The notes beneath the pieces were generated by a model. It ran no database searches. It was not told where the DNA came from and saw nothing but the letters and a program-made list of their open reading frames with translations. Both the position numbers and the translations under genes were made by a program. A stretch of 25,063 nucleotides of DNA from JAHJGG01 sp041658785 (lineage in GTDB: Bacteria > Patescibacteriota > Patescibacteriia > Magasanikbacterales > UBA922), in NCBI GenBank assembly GCA_041658785.1, contig JBAZZL010000016.1, forward strand, positions 1 through 25,063, in the 5' to 3' direction. Shown one piece after another: positions 11,416-18,790 of this stretch; position 1 is the first letter of the stretch; each line of letters starts with the position of its first letter.

Positions 11416-12450
11416 TTACACTCGACGTTGCCTCCCCGCTCTTCTCTCTGCGGTATCTTTGTCAATAATCTCCTCTTTCACCAGCTGCTTGATAGAATTC
11501 TCCATCGTAGACATGCCATCTTTGCCGCCGGTCTGAATGGCGCTTTGAATCTGGGCGATATTATTTTCTCTGATTAAATTGGCGATCGCCGGAGTATTAA
11601 CTAAAATCTCGCGGGCTACTACACGTTTACTATCAACCGCGGGCATCAGCTGTTGAGCTACAATGCCTCGCAAAACCGCGGAAAGTTGAATCAAAATTTG
11701 CTTTTGCTTGGAACCTTCAAACACATCAACAATCCGTTCTACCGCTTCGGCCGCTGTTGAGGTGTGCAAAGTGGAAAAAACCAAATGACCGGTTTCTGCC
11801 GCTGTCAGAGCCGTGGCAATCGTTTCTGGATCCCGCATTTCTCCTACCATGATAACGTTTGGATCCTGGCGCAAAACATGCTTAAGGGCTGTTGCAAATG
11901 ACTTGGTGTCTGTGCCAACCTCGCGCTGTTCAATCAAGCTCTCCTTATCTTCAAACGCAAACTCAATCGGATCCTCAATGGTAACAATGTGCGCTTTTCT
12001 GGTTTTATTTATTTCTTCAATCATGCTGGCAATGGTGGTTGATTTGCCGTGCCCGGTCGGGCCAACAATCAAAACTAATCCATCAAGCAACTTTGTAAAC
12101 TCAAGCAATATTGGCTCAAAACGCAACTCTTTCGGCGTAGGAATTTCTTTCGGCACAAGACGCGCAGACATTCCTATCTTGCCTTCTTGCTGATGAACAT
12201 TAATTCTAAACCTAATTCCGTCAAACGCGTAACCCATATCAAGCTCAAGTGTTTTTTGAAACTTTTTCTTTTGATCGGAATTCATCAAGCTATATACTCC
12301 CGTTTCAAGCTCCTCTGTTGGCAGCGGCTTGGCTTCTATCTCCTTTAACTCTCCTTGAACTCTGATCATCGGCTTTTCTCCTGCCACCAGATGCAGGTCT
12401 GATGCTTTCTTCTCAATAGCGGTTTCAAAATAGGCTTTGAGTGTTTTCAT
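11416..12450 (-). CDS. pilT: Type IV pilus retraction-type ATPase PilT
   Basis: Hexameric ATPase at the base of type IV pili that powers depolymerisation and twitching. 344 aa, normal for PilT. N-terminal PAS-like domain with KKASDLHLVAGEKPMIRV, a Walker A box G130-P-T-G-H-G-K-S-T138, Asp box TIEDPIEF (157-164), Walker B LRQDPNVIMVGEMRDPET (about 193-210), His box GHLVFSTLHT (221-230), and the PilT signature near the C-terminus seen here as AIANLIREN. Retraction rather than assembly is inferred from that signature and from the absence of the long N-terminal domain and zinc site of PilB. The following gene (PBP) is only 9 nt away. Pili are commonly encoded in Patescibacteria and may serve host attachment or DNA uptake. 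Confidence 0.95.
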   Translation of the reverse strand: MKTLKAYFETAIEKKASDLHLVAGEKPMIRVQGELKEIEAKPLPTEELETGVYSLMNSDQKKKFQKTLELDMGYAFDGIRFRINVHQQEGKIGMSARLVPKEIPTPKELRFEPILLEFTKLLDGLVLIVGPTGHGKSTTIASMIEEINKTRKAHIVTIEDPIEFAFEDKESLIEQREVGTDTKSFATALKHVLRQDPNVIMVGEMRDPETIATALTAAETGHLVFSTLHTSTAAEAVERIVDVFEGSKQKQILIQLSAVLRGIVAQQLMPAVDSKRVVAREILVNTPAIANLIRENNIAQIQSAIQTGGKDGMSTMENSIKQLVKEEIIDKDTAERRAGRQRRV

Positions 12451-12490
12451 AAAGCATTGATTAAAACTGATTTATACTGATTACACTGAT

Positions 12491-12519
12491 AGTTTACCAC
12501 ATTTCAGATAATCCGACAA
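12491..12519 (-). promoter_or_regulatory. Candidate promoter of pilT-PBP
   Basis: Minus strand TTGTCG (12514-12519), 17 nt, TAAACT (12491-12496) preceded by TGTGG. The start would be about 34 nt before the pilT ATG. Confidence 0.45.
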
Positions 12520-12612
12520 CGACTTGATTTTTCATAATAAATAATATAAAATAAGAGCGTTGAATAATTCAACTGTCTAAAAATATCAACCATAAACCTG
12601 CAATCTAAAGCT

Positions 12613-12636
12613 TGTCCCGAGCGGAGTCGAGGGATC
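12613..12636. repeat. Dispersed repeat copy 2
   Basis: TGTCCCGAGCGGAGTCGAGG followed by GATC, related to 2932-2958 upstream of dnaK; see that entry for the compensatory base changes. Confidence 0.5.
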
Positions 12637-12649
12637 AAAAATCAACAAA

Positions 12650-12725
12650 CGGGCTATGGCGCAGTTGGTAGCGCGCGTCGTTCGGGACGACGAGGCCGTG
12701 GGTTCGAGTCCCACTAGCCCGACCA
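12650..12725 (+). tRNA. tRNA-Pro (CGG)
   Basis: Acceptor CGGGCTA/TAGCCCG, D-arm GCGC...GCGC, anticodon arm CGTCG-TTCGGGA-CGACG with CGG at 12683-12685, T-arm GTGGG-TTCGAGT-CCCAC, discriminator A and encoded CCA. The C1-G72 pair is typical of bacterial tRNA-Pro. Confidence 0.96.
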
Positions 12726-12768
12726 ATTTAAACTTTTTTCTTCATTATCAATCATTAAAATAAACATT

Positions 12769-13767
12769 ATGCCCACGCCCAAAATCAACAAAATTCAAGT
12801 CATGGATTACAGTCCTGACAAATGCGAAGAAATAATCGCCAAAAAAATTGAAGATTGCGTGCGTTACAAAGACACGCCGGAAATTACTTGGATTAATATT
12901 GACAATGTCCCGCCAATCTCATTTTTAAACGAGTTGCGGCTGGGATTCAACCTTCACCCGGTGGTAATAGATGATATTTTAAACACTAACCAACGGCCAA
13001 AAATAGAAATTCTGGACGACTATATTTTTCTCGCGATAAAAATGCTGATGATTGGTGAAAAAAATAAAAAAGTAGTGTCAGAACAGGTTAGTATCATTTT
13101 ATCGCACAAATTTGTCATCACTTTCCAGCAAGGCATCGCCGGAGATACGTTTGAGCCTGTCCGACATAAAATCCGCCAGCCGGAAACCAGAATCCGTTCG
13201 TTCGGCGCTGATTATCTTGCTTACGAGCTGATGAATTCCGTAGTTTCAAATTACTTTAATATTCTGGAATCATTCAGCGACCGCATTGAAAAACTGGAAT
13301 CAGAAACCGCTTCCAACCCCACGCCCCGCACTTTAAATAATATCCATTTGCTCAAACGGCAGTTGATAAATTTCCGCCGTTCGGTCTGGCCTTTGCGCGA
13401 GCTGATTTCCATGCTGGAACGGAGCGAATCGCCTTTAATCAAAAAAACCACGCGAATCTATCTGCGCGATCTCTACGAACAATTGGTGCAAATTATTGAT
13501 ACTTTGGAAACTTACCGCGATATTATGTCGGGATTATTGGATATTTATTTGTCAAGCATTTCTAATCGGACAAACGCGATTGTAAAAGTGCTGACAATCA
13601 TTACCACTATTTTTATGCCATTGTCATTTTTAACCGGATTTTACGGCATGAACTTTCTCCATCTCCCGGGCCTGCAGTCCCCTGCCGGACCGATTGTCAT
13701 TGTTATTATAATGTTATCAGTATTAACCACCATGCTTGGATATTTCAAACACAAAAATTGGCTGTAA
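12769..13767 (+). CDS. corA: CorA-family divalent metal ion channel
   Basis: Homopentameric Mg2+/Co2+ channel of the inner membrane. 332 aa. The cytoplasmic funnel domain spans residues 1-250: beta strands (EITWINIDNVPP, DDYIFLAIKML, SEQVSIILSHKFVITFQ) and then the long stalk helix with many charged residues (SDRIEKLESETASNPTPRTLNNIHLLKRQL). The pore helix (about 268-292) ends in the diagnostic Y-G-M-N at 292-295, and the second span is at about 307-326, followed by the short basic tail KHKNWL. No Shine-Dalgarno site is visible before the ATG. It begins 43 nt after tRNA-Pro on the same strand and could share its transcript. Confidence 0.95.
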   Translation: MPTPKINKIQVMDYSPDKCEEIIAKKIEDCVRYKDTPEITWINIDNVPPISFLNELRLGFNLHPVVIDDILNTNQRPKIEILDDYIFLAIKMLMIGEKNKKVVSEQVSIILSHKFVITFQQGIAGDTFEPVRHKIRQPETRIRSFGADYLAYELMNSVVSNYFNILESFSDRIEKLESETASNPTPRTLNNIHLLKRQLINFRRSVWPLRELISMLERSESPLIKKTTRIYLRDLYEQLVQIIDTLETYRDIMSGLLDIYLSSISNRTNAIVKVLTIITTIFMPLSFLTGFYGMNFLHLPGLQSPAGPIVIVIIMLSVLTTMLGYFKHKNWL

Positions 13768-13825
13768 TATCAAGAATCATAAAAATAGTATCATTTAAAC
13801 AATCAATTTACTCCAGGTAATGCTT

Positions 13826-15151
13826 ATGCGCAACTCCATCGCCAACCCCAATGTTCATTTCATGAAATACCAGATCCGCGAAGTAGTGGATGTAATGCAG
13901 AAACTAAAAGAAATCAATCCGACAATGAACTTTGTCGGCGAAAATATCGGCGATCCCATTGCCAAGGGCTGGAACGCGCCGCCGTTTTTGAAACAAGCGA
14001 TTATTGAGGAAGTAAATAAACCCGGCGACAAGGTGTTCGGCTATTCTCATTCGCGCGGCCTGCCGGAACTCCGCCAATGGGTGGTGGAACATGTCAAAAA
14101 ACTCTCTCCCGCCTCCACTCTAAATTACGAAGACGTGCTTTTTACCAGCGGCCTCGGCGCCGCCATTTCCGTGCTCTATCAAATGATGCCCGAAGGCGCC
14201 CGGGTAATCCAGCCCACTCCGGCTTATCCGGCGCACACTTCCATGGAGGCCTTTTCCTCCCAGTCTGATTCGATTTTTTATCAACTTGATCCAAAAAAAG
14301 AATGGCAGCCAGATTTGGCCGATCTGGAATCGCAGATTCAAGCGCGTCCGGAAGTTGCCGCCGTATTGATAATAAATCCCAATAACCCAACCGGCGCCGT
14401 GTATCAAAAAGACACGCTGGAAGCGATTGTACGGCTGGCGGAAAAATACCAGTTGATGATCATCTCGGACGAAGTCTACTTCCGTATGGTTTACAATGGT
14501 TGTGAACACGTCCAAATTATTGGGCTGGCCCAGGACCGAGTGCCGCTCGTAGTATTGCGCGGATTGTCCAAAGATCTGCCCTGGCCGGGCGGACGGAGCG
14601 GCTGGATTGAATTTCACAATACCGATCTCAACGCCGATTATCAGGCTTACGCGGACGGGGTAAAACAACGGATATTGATGGAAGTCTGTTCTACGAGTCT
14701 GCCTCAATTTATCATGCCGAAAGTTTACGATAACCCGGAGTATAAGACTTGGCTCGCGAATAATAACAAAGAACTTGAGACAAACGGCAACTACATTGCC
14801 GAGATTTTGAACCATACCAAAGGACTATCGGCCAACCGCACGAACGGAGCGTTTTACATGCTACCGCTCTTTGCAGAAGGAGTTTTGAACAACCGGCAGA
14901 CCCTGCCGATCGGACACGCGGAAACGCGCGCTTTTATTGAGCGGGCGGTCGGCAAACTCGGCATGCCTTTGGACCAGAGGTTTACCTATTATCTCCTCGC
15001 GGCCACCGGCATCTGCGTAGTTCCCGCTTCCGGCTTTTACAGCCCCTATCCGGGATTCCGGCTAACCACGCTTGACCGCGATGAGGCGCGAAGAAAAGAC
15101 ACGTACGCGAGACTATCGCGAGCGGTGGAGGAATACTTGGCGTCGGCGTAA
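13826..15151 (+). CDS. PLP-dependent aminotransferase, class I/II (alanine aminotransferase-like)
   Basis: Fold-type I transaminase, 441 aa from the chosen start. Seen: FGYSHSRGLPELRQWV near 71-86, NPNNPTG at 184-190 (Asn contacts PLP), SDEVY at 214-218 (Asp to pyridine N, Tyr to O3'), the Schiff-base lysine in GLSKDLPWPGGRSGW (K249), and a C-terminal FRLTTL with the carboxylate-binding arginine. The sequence after the lysine (PWPGGRSGWIEF) and overall length are closest in style to the AlaA/AlaC or aspartate-like branch; substrate is not certain. An ATG two codons earlier (13820) is possible, but AGG lies 8 nt upstream of 13826. GC content is higher than for the genes to its left. A hairpin element follows the stop. 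Confidence 0.88.
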   Translation: MRNSIANPNVHFMKYQIREVVDVMQKLKEINPTMNFVGENIGDPIAKGWNAPPFLKQAIIEEVNKPGDKVFGYSHSRGLPELRQWVVEHVKKLSPASTLNYEDVLFTSGLGAAISVLYQMMPEGARVIQPTPAYPAHTSMEAFSSQSDSIFYQLDPKKEWQPDLADLESQIQARPEVAAVLIINPNNPTGAVYQKDTLEAIVRLAEKYQLMIISDEVYFRMVYNGCEHVQIIGLAQDRVPLVVLRGLSKDLPWPGGRSGWIEFHNTDLNADYQAYADGVKQRILMEVCSTSLPQFIMPKVYDNPEYKTWLANNNKELETNGNYIAEILNHTKGLSANRTNGAFYMLPLFAEGVLNNRQTLPIGHAETRAFIERAVGKLGMPLDQRFTYYLLAATGICVVPASGFYSPYPGFRLTTLDRDEARRKDTYARLSRAVEEYLASA

Positions 15152-15176
15152 CAACCCCGTGATTCACAATAATTCG

Positions 15177-15253
15177 ACAAAACAAAAACAGCTTGCTCTC
15201 GCAAACTGTTTTTGTTTTGTGCCCGAGCGATGTGTTTCCACACCGCTCTGGTG
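15177..15253. repeat. Double-hairpin element, upstream flank of the orphan gene
   Basis: First hairpin: 15-bp stem ACAAAACAAAAACAG (15177-15191) with its complement (15206-15220), and a nested TTGC-tctc-GCAA. Second hairpin: GAGCG-A-TGTG...CACA-C-CGCTC (about 15225-15248). The first can terminate the aminotransferase transcript because its 3' arm is T-rich. A related pair is at 16239-16328, downstream of the orphan gene. Confidence 0.85.
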
Positions 15254-15324
15254 TACTTGCCTTAACCCTGATTAAGGACTATGCTAAACCATAGAAAGCT
15301 CTTTTTACGAGGAGGGACCAGAAG

Positions 15325-16209
15325 ATGATTTGCAACGGCATCAACTGCCAAGCCTGCGGAGTAAACGGCGGAGTAGTACAATTCTTGGAGAAAGGAGGTA
15401 GCGGAGGAGAAGCGGTGGTTAACGTAGAACTACGAACGATCTTTCCCGGCATTGGCGGCACCATCATGACCGAGCAAGGCGTGATCACTGCCGCGCGCCG
15501 TGAATTGAACCTGGGCGCCGCCGGGTCGGCCCACCGAACATTCTTACTGCACGCTGTCCTCAAAAAGTTGGATGACTATTTCTTGCGAGACGGCCGATAC
15601 GCGTACGCGCACATTCCTCGCGCCTTGGGTTCGTGCAGCCACAAGAGCGAAGGCGGAGAACACGGTGAAATCTGTCTCTACGAATGGGTGCCCGGCAGCG
15701 ACTGCTTTTCCTGGCGCTGCACCGCAGACGACGGGACGGAAGAACCAGTCCTGCTCTCGGATTGGAGCGCTTTCACCGCCTGCTTTGCCGAGGCAGGAAT
15801 CAGAATGTCCGCGGACATCACGGACTCCGACGATGGCAGAGTCGCCAAGAACATTGTCCACCTTTTCCCGCCAGGGCCAGGCCAAACCGCGCCCGATTTG
15901 AGTTGCGCGTGGAAAAGGATTGATTTCGGGACGGGCAGCTTGCCCGTTGATTACGACCGTCTGCTCTCTTTCTTTGAGGCAAAAAAAGAAGAGTTACGCA
16001 CCGTACTTTCCGAAAGACGCCGGCGGATGATGGTTTTCGCGGTCCAATACCTGAAAGACAGCTCCGCGATGGACGCGCGCGACAAAGGAGCGCTAGAGGA
16101 ACTCCTGCTTGATTACCGCAGCAGCTCCCTGGCGCATTACGCGCTAAGTGCGGCAGGCAGGACACTACGAACCACCAGATGCATCGGCTCCTCCGAGAAT
16201 CTAAGGTGA
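15325..16209 (+). CDS. Orphan protein (294 aa), weak kinase/APH-fold resemblance, GC-rich cassette
   Basis: Not recognised. Cysteines C3, C8 and C11 mark the N-terminus, followed by a glycine-rich stretch (LEKGGSGGEAVV). The centre has LYEWVPGSD (118-126), reminiscent of the hinge of aminoglycoside phosphotransferase-like kinases; then GRVAKNIVHLF (171-181) and WKRIDFG (196-202), reminiscent of the catalytic Asn and the DFG magnesium site; the Asn-to-DFG distance is longer than usual and no clear HxD precedes it. This is a hint only. The C-terminus is helical and arginine-rich. GGAGGG 8 nt before the ATG is the strongest Shine-Dalgarno site in the window. The gene is visibly GC-richer than its neighbours and is bracketed by related double hairpins, suggesting a mobile or duplicated cassette. 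Confidence 0.8.
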   Translation: MICNGINCQACGVNGGVVQFLEKGGSGGEAVVNVELRTIFPGIGGTIMTEQGVITAARRELNLGAAGSAHRTFLLHAVLKKLDDYFLRDGRYAYAHIPRALGSCSHKSEGGEHGEICLYEWVPGSDCFSWRCTADDGTEEPVLLSDWSAFTACFAEAGIRMSADITDSDDGRVAKNIVHLFPPGPGQTAPDLSCAWKRIDFGTGSLPVDYDRLLSFFEAKKEELRTVLSERRRRMMVFAVQYLKDSSAMDARDKGALEELLLDYRSSSLAHYALSAAGRTLRTTRCIGSSENLR

Positions 16210-16238
16210 ACCCCGCCTATCCCCCACCTGAAAATCGT

Positions 16239-16328
16239 CCAAAACAAAAACAGCTTGCCGCCGCAAACCGTCTTTGTCAGTTGTCCGAGCGGGTGTATTG
16301 GAACCCGCTCGGACAACCCACCACTGAC
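16239..16328. repeat. Double-hairpin element, downstream flank of the orphan gene
   Basis: Related to 15177-15253: AAAACAAAAACAGCTTGC reappears at about 16240-16257 with a decayed complementary arm, followed by a perfect 14-bp hairpin TTGTCCGAGCGGGT / ACCCGCTCGGACAA (16281-16294 / 16303-16316), further clamped by GTCAG/CTGAC (16276-16280 / 16324-16328). Confidence 0.8.
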
Positions 16329-16355
16329 GTGGTTAACTCACCTTGCCGCCACATG

Positions 16356-16661
16356 CTACTTCCTAATATTCTCATACTGCGCGCTAACGAGCTTCACGAT
16401 CATATCCTTAAACTTATTGACAATCTCATTTTTCACCGCATACTTATCGGCAACTTCGCGGACCACTTTGACAAACTGCGCCTTGGTCAACTTGTCCAAA
16501 GCGCCAGAAGCAGCCAACTTCTCTTTTGTCTCTTCATAAACCAATGCTGCATGATCAAGCAACTGACCGCGGACTTCCTTTCCTTTTTTGGTAATATTAA
16601 GCCATGTTAAACCAGCGCCCAATAGACCACCTAGAAAGAAACCTTTTTTGAATTTGCCCAT
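16356..16661 (-). CDS. Small YtxH-like membrane-anchored protein (101 aa)
   Basis: The start at 16661 (MGKFKKGFFLGGLLGAGLTWLN) gives the usual YtxH design: a basic first few residues, one glycine-rich membrane helix at about residues 6-22, then a charged amphipathic helical domain to the C-terminus (KKGKEVRGQLLDHAALVYEETKEKLAASGALDKLTKAQF...). An upstream GTG/ATG extension of 17 codons would encode part of the intergenic inverted repeat and is disfavoured. YtxH proteins are general-stress-linked in Bacillus, function unknown. It is the last gene of the minus-strand envelope block and lies convergent to the orphan gene. Confidence 0.75.
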   Translation of the reverse strand: MGKFKKGFFLGGLLGAGLTWLNITKKGKEVRGQLLDHAALVYEETKEKLAASGALDKLTKAQFVKVVREVADKYAVKNEIVNKFKDMIVKLVSAQYENIRK

Positions 16662-16668
16662 ATTTTTC

Positions 16669-16744
16669 AGGTTAAGGTTAGGGTAATGATGCCAGTTTAT
16701 ATTTGTAAACAAAGCTTCTGGCTTCCTTACCCTAGCCCTTACCT
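16669..16744. repeat. Imperfect inverted repeat upstream of the YtxH-like gene
   Basis: Left arm 16669-16695 (AGGTTAAGGTTAGGGTAA...) and right arm 16718-16744 are reverse complements with a few mismatches. It lies between a promoter candidate and the gene, so it would be in the mRNA leader. Confidence 0.75.
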
Positions 16745-16755
16745 ATTTATCTTAT

Positions 16756-16761
16756 AGTATA
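16756..16761 (-). promoter_or_regulatory. Extended -10 promoter candidate for the YtxH-like gene
   Basis: Minus strand TGATATACT, with TATACT at 16756-16761; the -35 region (TTGTTG at 16779-16784) is a poor match and lies inside the end of the upstream gene. Confidence 0.4.
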
Positions 16762-16773
16762 TCAAAAATTAAA

Positions 16774-17964
16774 TCACCCAACAAGCTCCTGATAAACCTC
16801 TTCCAATCTTTTCACCACCACCCCCCAATCATATTTTTCTTCTGCCGCCTGTCTTGCTTTCTGTTTTAGAACTTCACGGTCTGTGTCTGAAAAAAAATAT
16901 TGAGCAATCCCCTGCGCTAGCGCCTGATAGTCATTTGCGGGAACCACTAAACCGCCGTCTTCGGCAACTGTCCGCACTCCGGGCAAATCAGTCGCCAATA
17001 CTGGTACGCCGCTCGCCATCGCCTCAAGCAATACCATGCCAAACGCCTCTCCTTGATTGATTGACGGCAAGACGCACAAATCTCCCAGATTATAATAATA
17101 AGGAAGTTCTTCATCGCTAACTTGTCCGGCAAATTTAACTAAGCGAGAAAGGCCATAAAAAAGCGCCTTATTTTCAAAACTCGCTCTTAACTGCCCATCC
17201 CCAACAAAAACCGCCTGTATAGGCCTATTTTGGGCTTTTAGAGCGCCCAGAGCTCTAAGGAGAACAGGTATGCCCTTGAAATAATGGGCCAAATCCATCC
17301 CCCCGACAAAAACTATGGTCCGCGCCTGCGGATCAAGGCCAAAGCGCTTAAATATGGCTTCTGGCTTTGACCTTGGTTTGAATCTTTCTGTATCAACTCC
17401 AAACGGCAATTCTATCCACTTTTTTGGGTTATTTTGGTAAATCAAATTCGCGTCGCTCGCCGGCAAATAATCAAAAGAGCTTACCAACAAAACATCAGCT
17501 GAATTTAAAATCTTTGGCATCCAGTATTTTGAATAATATTTAAAAATTAATCCTTTCCATCCGGGCGCGCGGGTATCCATGTGATAGGTAATGGCGAGCG
17601 GAATATATGGATTCTTCATCTTCCAGCGCTTAATCATGCCGGCCGTGCCAAAAAAAGGATAATGCAAATGAACAATATCAAAACCTTTTAGCTCTTTCTC
17701 AATGCTTGGGATTCGCGCCGCATTGCCATATTGCAAACTCGGCTTTAGCCGGCGCGCAAAATCAATTTTTTCCTGCAAATCTGGCGCGTGCTCTGCTTCT
17801 GCCGGTTCAATTGTTTTTTTAATTTCTTTTTCTTCGTAATTCCCCGGTGTAAAGACCTCCACCTCATGCCCCAGTTTCGTAAGTTCACTCGCAGTCTGAA
17901 ACACCACATTGCCCATGCCGCCGTAGTATGGTGGATAAGTTGAGACGATGTGGGCAATGCGCAT
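16774..17964 (-). CDS. Glycosyltransferase family 4 (GT-B fold)
   Basis: Retaining sugar transferase using a nucleotide sugar to extend a lipid- or glycan-linked acceptor at the inner membrane. 396 aa, usual length. The N-terminal acceptor domain shows MRIAHIVSTYPPYYGGMG with the GG loop near 15-16, and the PxxGG-type nucleotide motif; the C-terminal donor domain starts at VFVGGMDLAHYFKG (about 218-231) and has the E-x7-E motif E306-AFGMVLL-E314 that contacts the sugar and diphosphate, followed by ASGVPVLATDLPGV. No signal peptide. Linkage or sugar cannot be told. It heads a block with DUF2304, GT2 and a nucleotide-sugar SDR on the same strand, pointing to a surface polysaccharide or glycolipid. 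Confidence 0.93.
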   Translation of the reverse strand: MRIAHIVSTYPPYYGGMGNVVFQTASELTKLGHEVEVFTPGNYEEKEIKKTIEPAEAEHAPDLQEKIDFARRLKPSLQYGNAARIPSIEKELKGFDIVHLHYPFFGTAGMIKRWKMKNPYIPLAITYHMDTRAPGWKGLIFKYYSKYWMPKILNSADVLLVSSFDYLPASDANLIYQNNPKKWIELPFGVDTERFKPRSKPEAIFKRFGLDPQARTIVFVGGMDLAHYFKGIPVLLRALGALKAQNRPIQAVFVGDGQLRASFENKALFYGLSRLVKFAGQVSDEELPYYYNLGDLCVLPSINQGEAFGMVLLEAMASGVPVLATDLPGVRTVAEDGGLVVPANDYQALAQGIAQYFFSDTDREVLKQKARQAAEEKYDWGVVVKRLEEVYQELVG

Positions 17965-18012
17965 ATAGACAAATTACTGATTTATGATTTAAAATTTTTG
18001 ATTTAATATATA

Positions 18013-18150
18013 ACTTACGCGTTTGGTTATTTTATGTGGAGTAGCGAAATGAGTCCCGATTCGCATCGGGACGAATTTCGCGCTCGGATAGCGCGGATTT
18101 CGTCCCGATGCGAATCTGGACTCAATCCACTATTCCTCAAATGCGTAAGT
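18013..18150. repeat. Long imperfect inverted repeat (GTCCCGATGCGAA word)
   Basis: Outer ends AACTTACGC (18012-18020) and ATGCGTAAGT (18141-18150) pair, and inside GAGTCCCGATTCGCATCGGGACGAA-like and TTTCGTCCCGATGCGAATCTGGACTC-like segments pair (split by a GCGC...GCGC apex). The GTCCCGATGCGAA unit occurs on both arms. It fills the gap between the GT4 and DUF2304 genes. Confidence 0.85.
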
Positions 18151-18164
18151 CCTATAATAAATAA

Positions 18165-18222
18165 AACAATCAACAATCAGCAATCAAAAATCTGAAATCT
18201 GAAATCTGAAATCTTTCGACCT
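18165..18222. repeat. AATCTGAA tandem words
   Basis: Four near-copies of AATCTGA/AATCAGC words in tandem (AAATCTGAAATCTGAAATCT) lie between the long inverted repeat and the stop of the DUF2304 gene; ACTGATTTATGATTT words on the far side (about 17976-18005) can pair with them. Confidence 0.65.
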
Positions 18223-18223
18223 A

Positions 18224-18568
18224 CTACCGCTTAGTATTGTTTTGGTTTTGACCAAGTGCTTTGTTTCTAATCACTTTCGTAACATCGCGATTCAACGAAT
18301 CAAGTTTTACATTCAATTTAAACAACAAATAAAAAATTACTGCCACGGAAATGTAGATAATCATGTCTGCGCCGCGGCCGATGCCTAGGTAACTGGCGAT
18401 TTTTGACGCGCTTTCTGGCCAAAGAACGATCACAATTGACGCTAGCCAGAATAAAATCCAGAAGATGGTCGCTTTAGGGCCGAGCTTGTTTTCTTTCTTT
18501 TTTTGGAAAACAGAAATGATGGCAAATAAACCAAAGAAAGAGAATAGAATTTGGAAGATGATTAACAT
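18224..18568 (-). CDS. DUF2304 small membrane protein
   Basis: 114 aa with three membrane segments (about 3-22, 33-50, 69-89) and a charged C-terminal helix (NVKLDSLNRDVTKVI) ending in a polar tail. The string LGIGRGADMIIYISVAVIFYLLF is the conserved core of DUF2304. Function is not known; in many genomes the family sits next to a GT2 of the dolichol-phosphate-mannose-synthase kind and probably belongs to polyprenyl-linked sugar transfer, as here, where such a GT2 lies immediately upstream. No Shine-Dalgarno site is seen before the ATG. Confidence 0.9.
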   Translation of the reverse strand: MLIIFQILFSFFGLFAIISVFQKKKENKLGPKATIFWILFWLASIVIVLWPESASKIASYLGIGRGADMIIYISVAVIFYLLFKLNVKLDSLNRDVTKVIRNKALGQNQNNTKR

Positions 18569-18574
18569 ATGAAT

Positions 18575-18790
18575 GGTTTACGAAATACGACTTACGGCAT
18601 ACGACTTACGACATACGAAGTACGACATACGACATACGACATAGGATTTGTAAAAAATACTAAAATATGGAGGAAATAAAAAAAAGAAAATTACGAACAA
18701 AACTAATATAATTAATTCGTATGTCGTATGTCGTATGCCGTATGCCGTAAGTCGTATGTCGTACTTCGTATGTCGTACTTCGTATGCCGT
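18575..18790. repeat. TACGACATACGA-word hairpin
   Basis: Left arm (18575-18644) is a run of TACGACTTACGGCATACGAC-type words; right arm (18716-18790) is a run of the complementary GTATGTCGTATGCCGTAAGT-type words; the loop (18645-18715) is A-rich. It fills the gap between the DUF2304 and GT2 genes. Confidence 0.92.

Larger units (their letters stand above)
12451..12649. other. Gap between pilT and tRNA-Pro
   Basis: No gene seen. It contains ACTGATT words (three near-copies at about 12467-12490), the pilT promoter candidate, an A/T-rich stretch, a GTTGAAT/ATTCAAC dyad near 12559 and dispersed repeat copy 2. Confidence 0.7.

Noticed and set aside
14120..14815. 231-aa minus-strand open frame opposite the aminotransferase
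   Set aside because: Antisense to the conserved PLP-lysine and NPNNPTG regions; composition typical of a shadow frame.
15177..16328. IS element or integron attC site
   Set aside because: No transposase or integrase is present and no attC-type core (RYYYAAC) was recognised; the flanks are described only as related hairpins.
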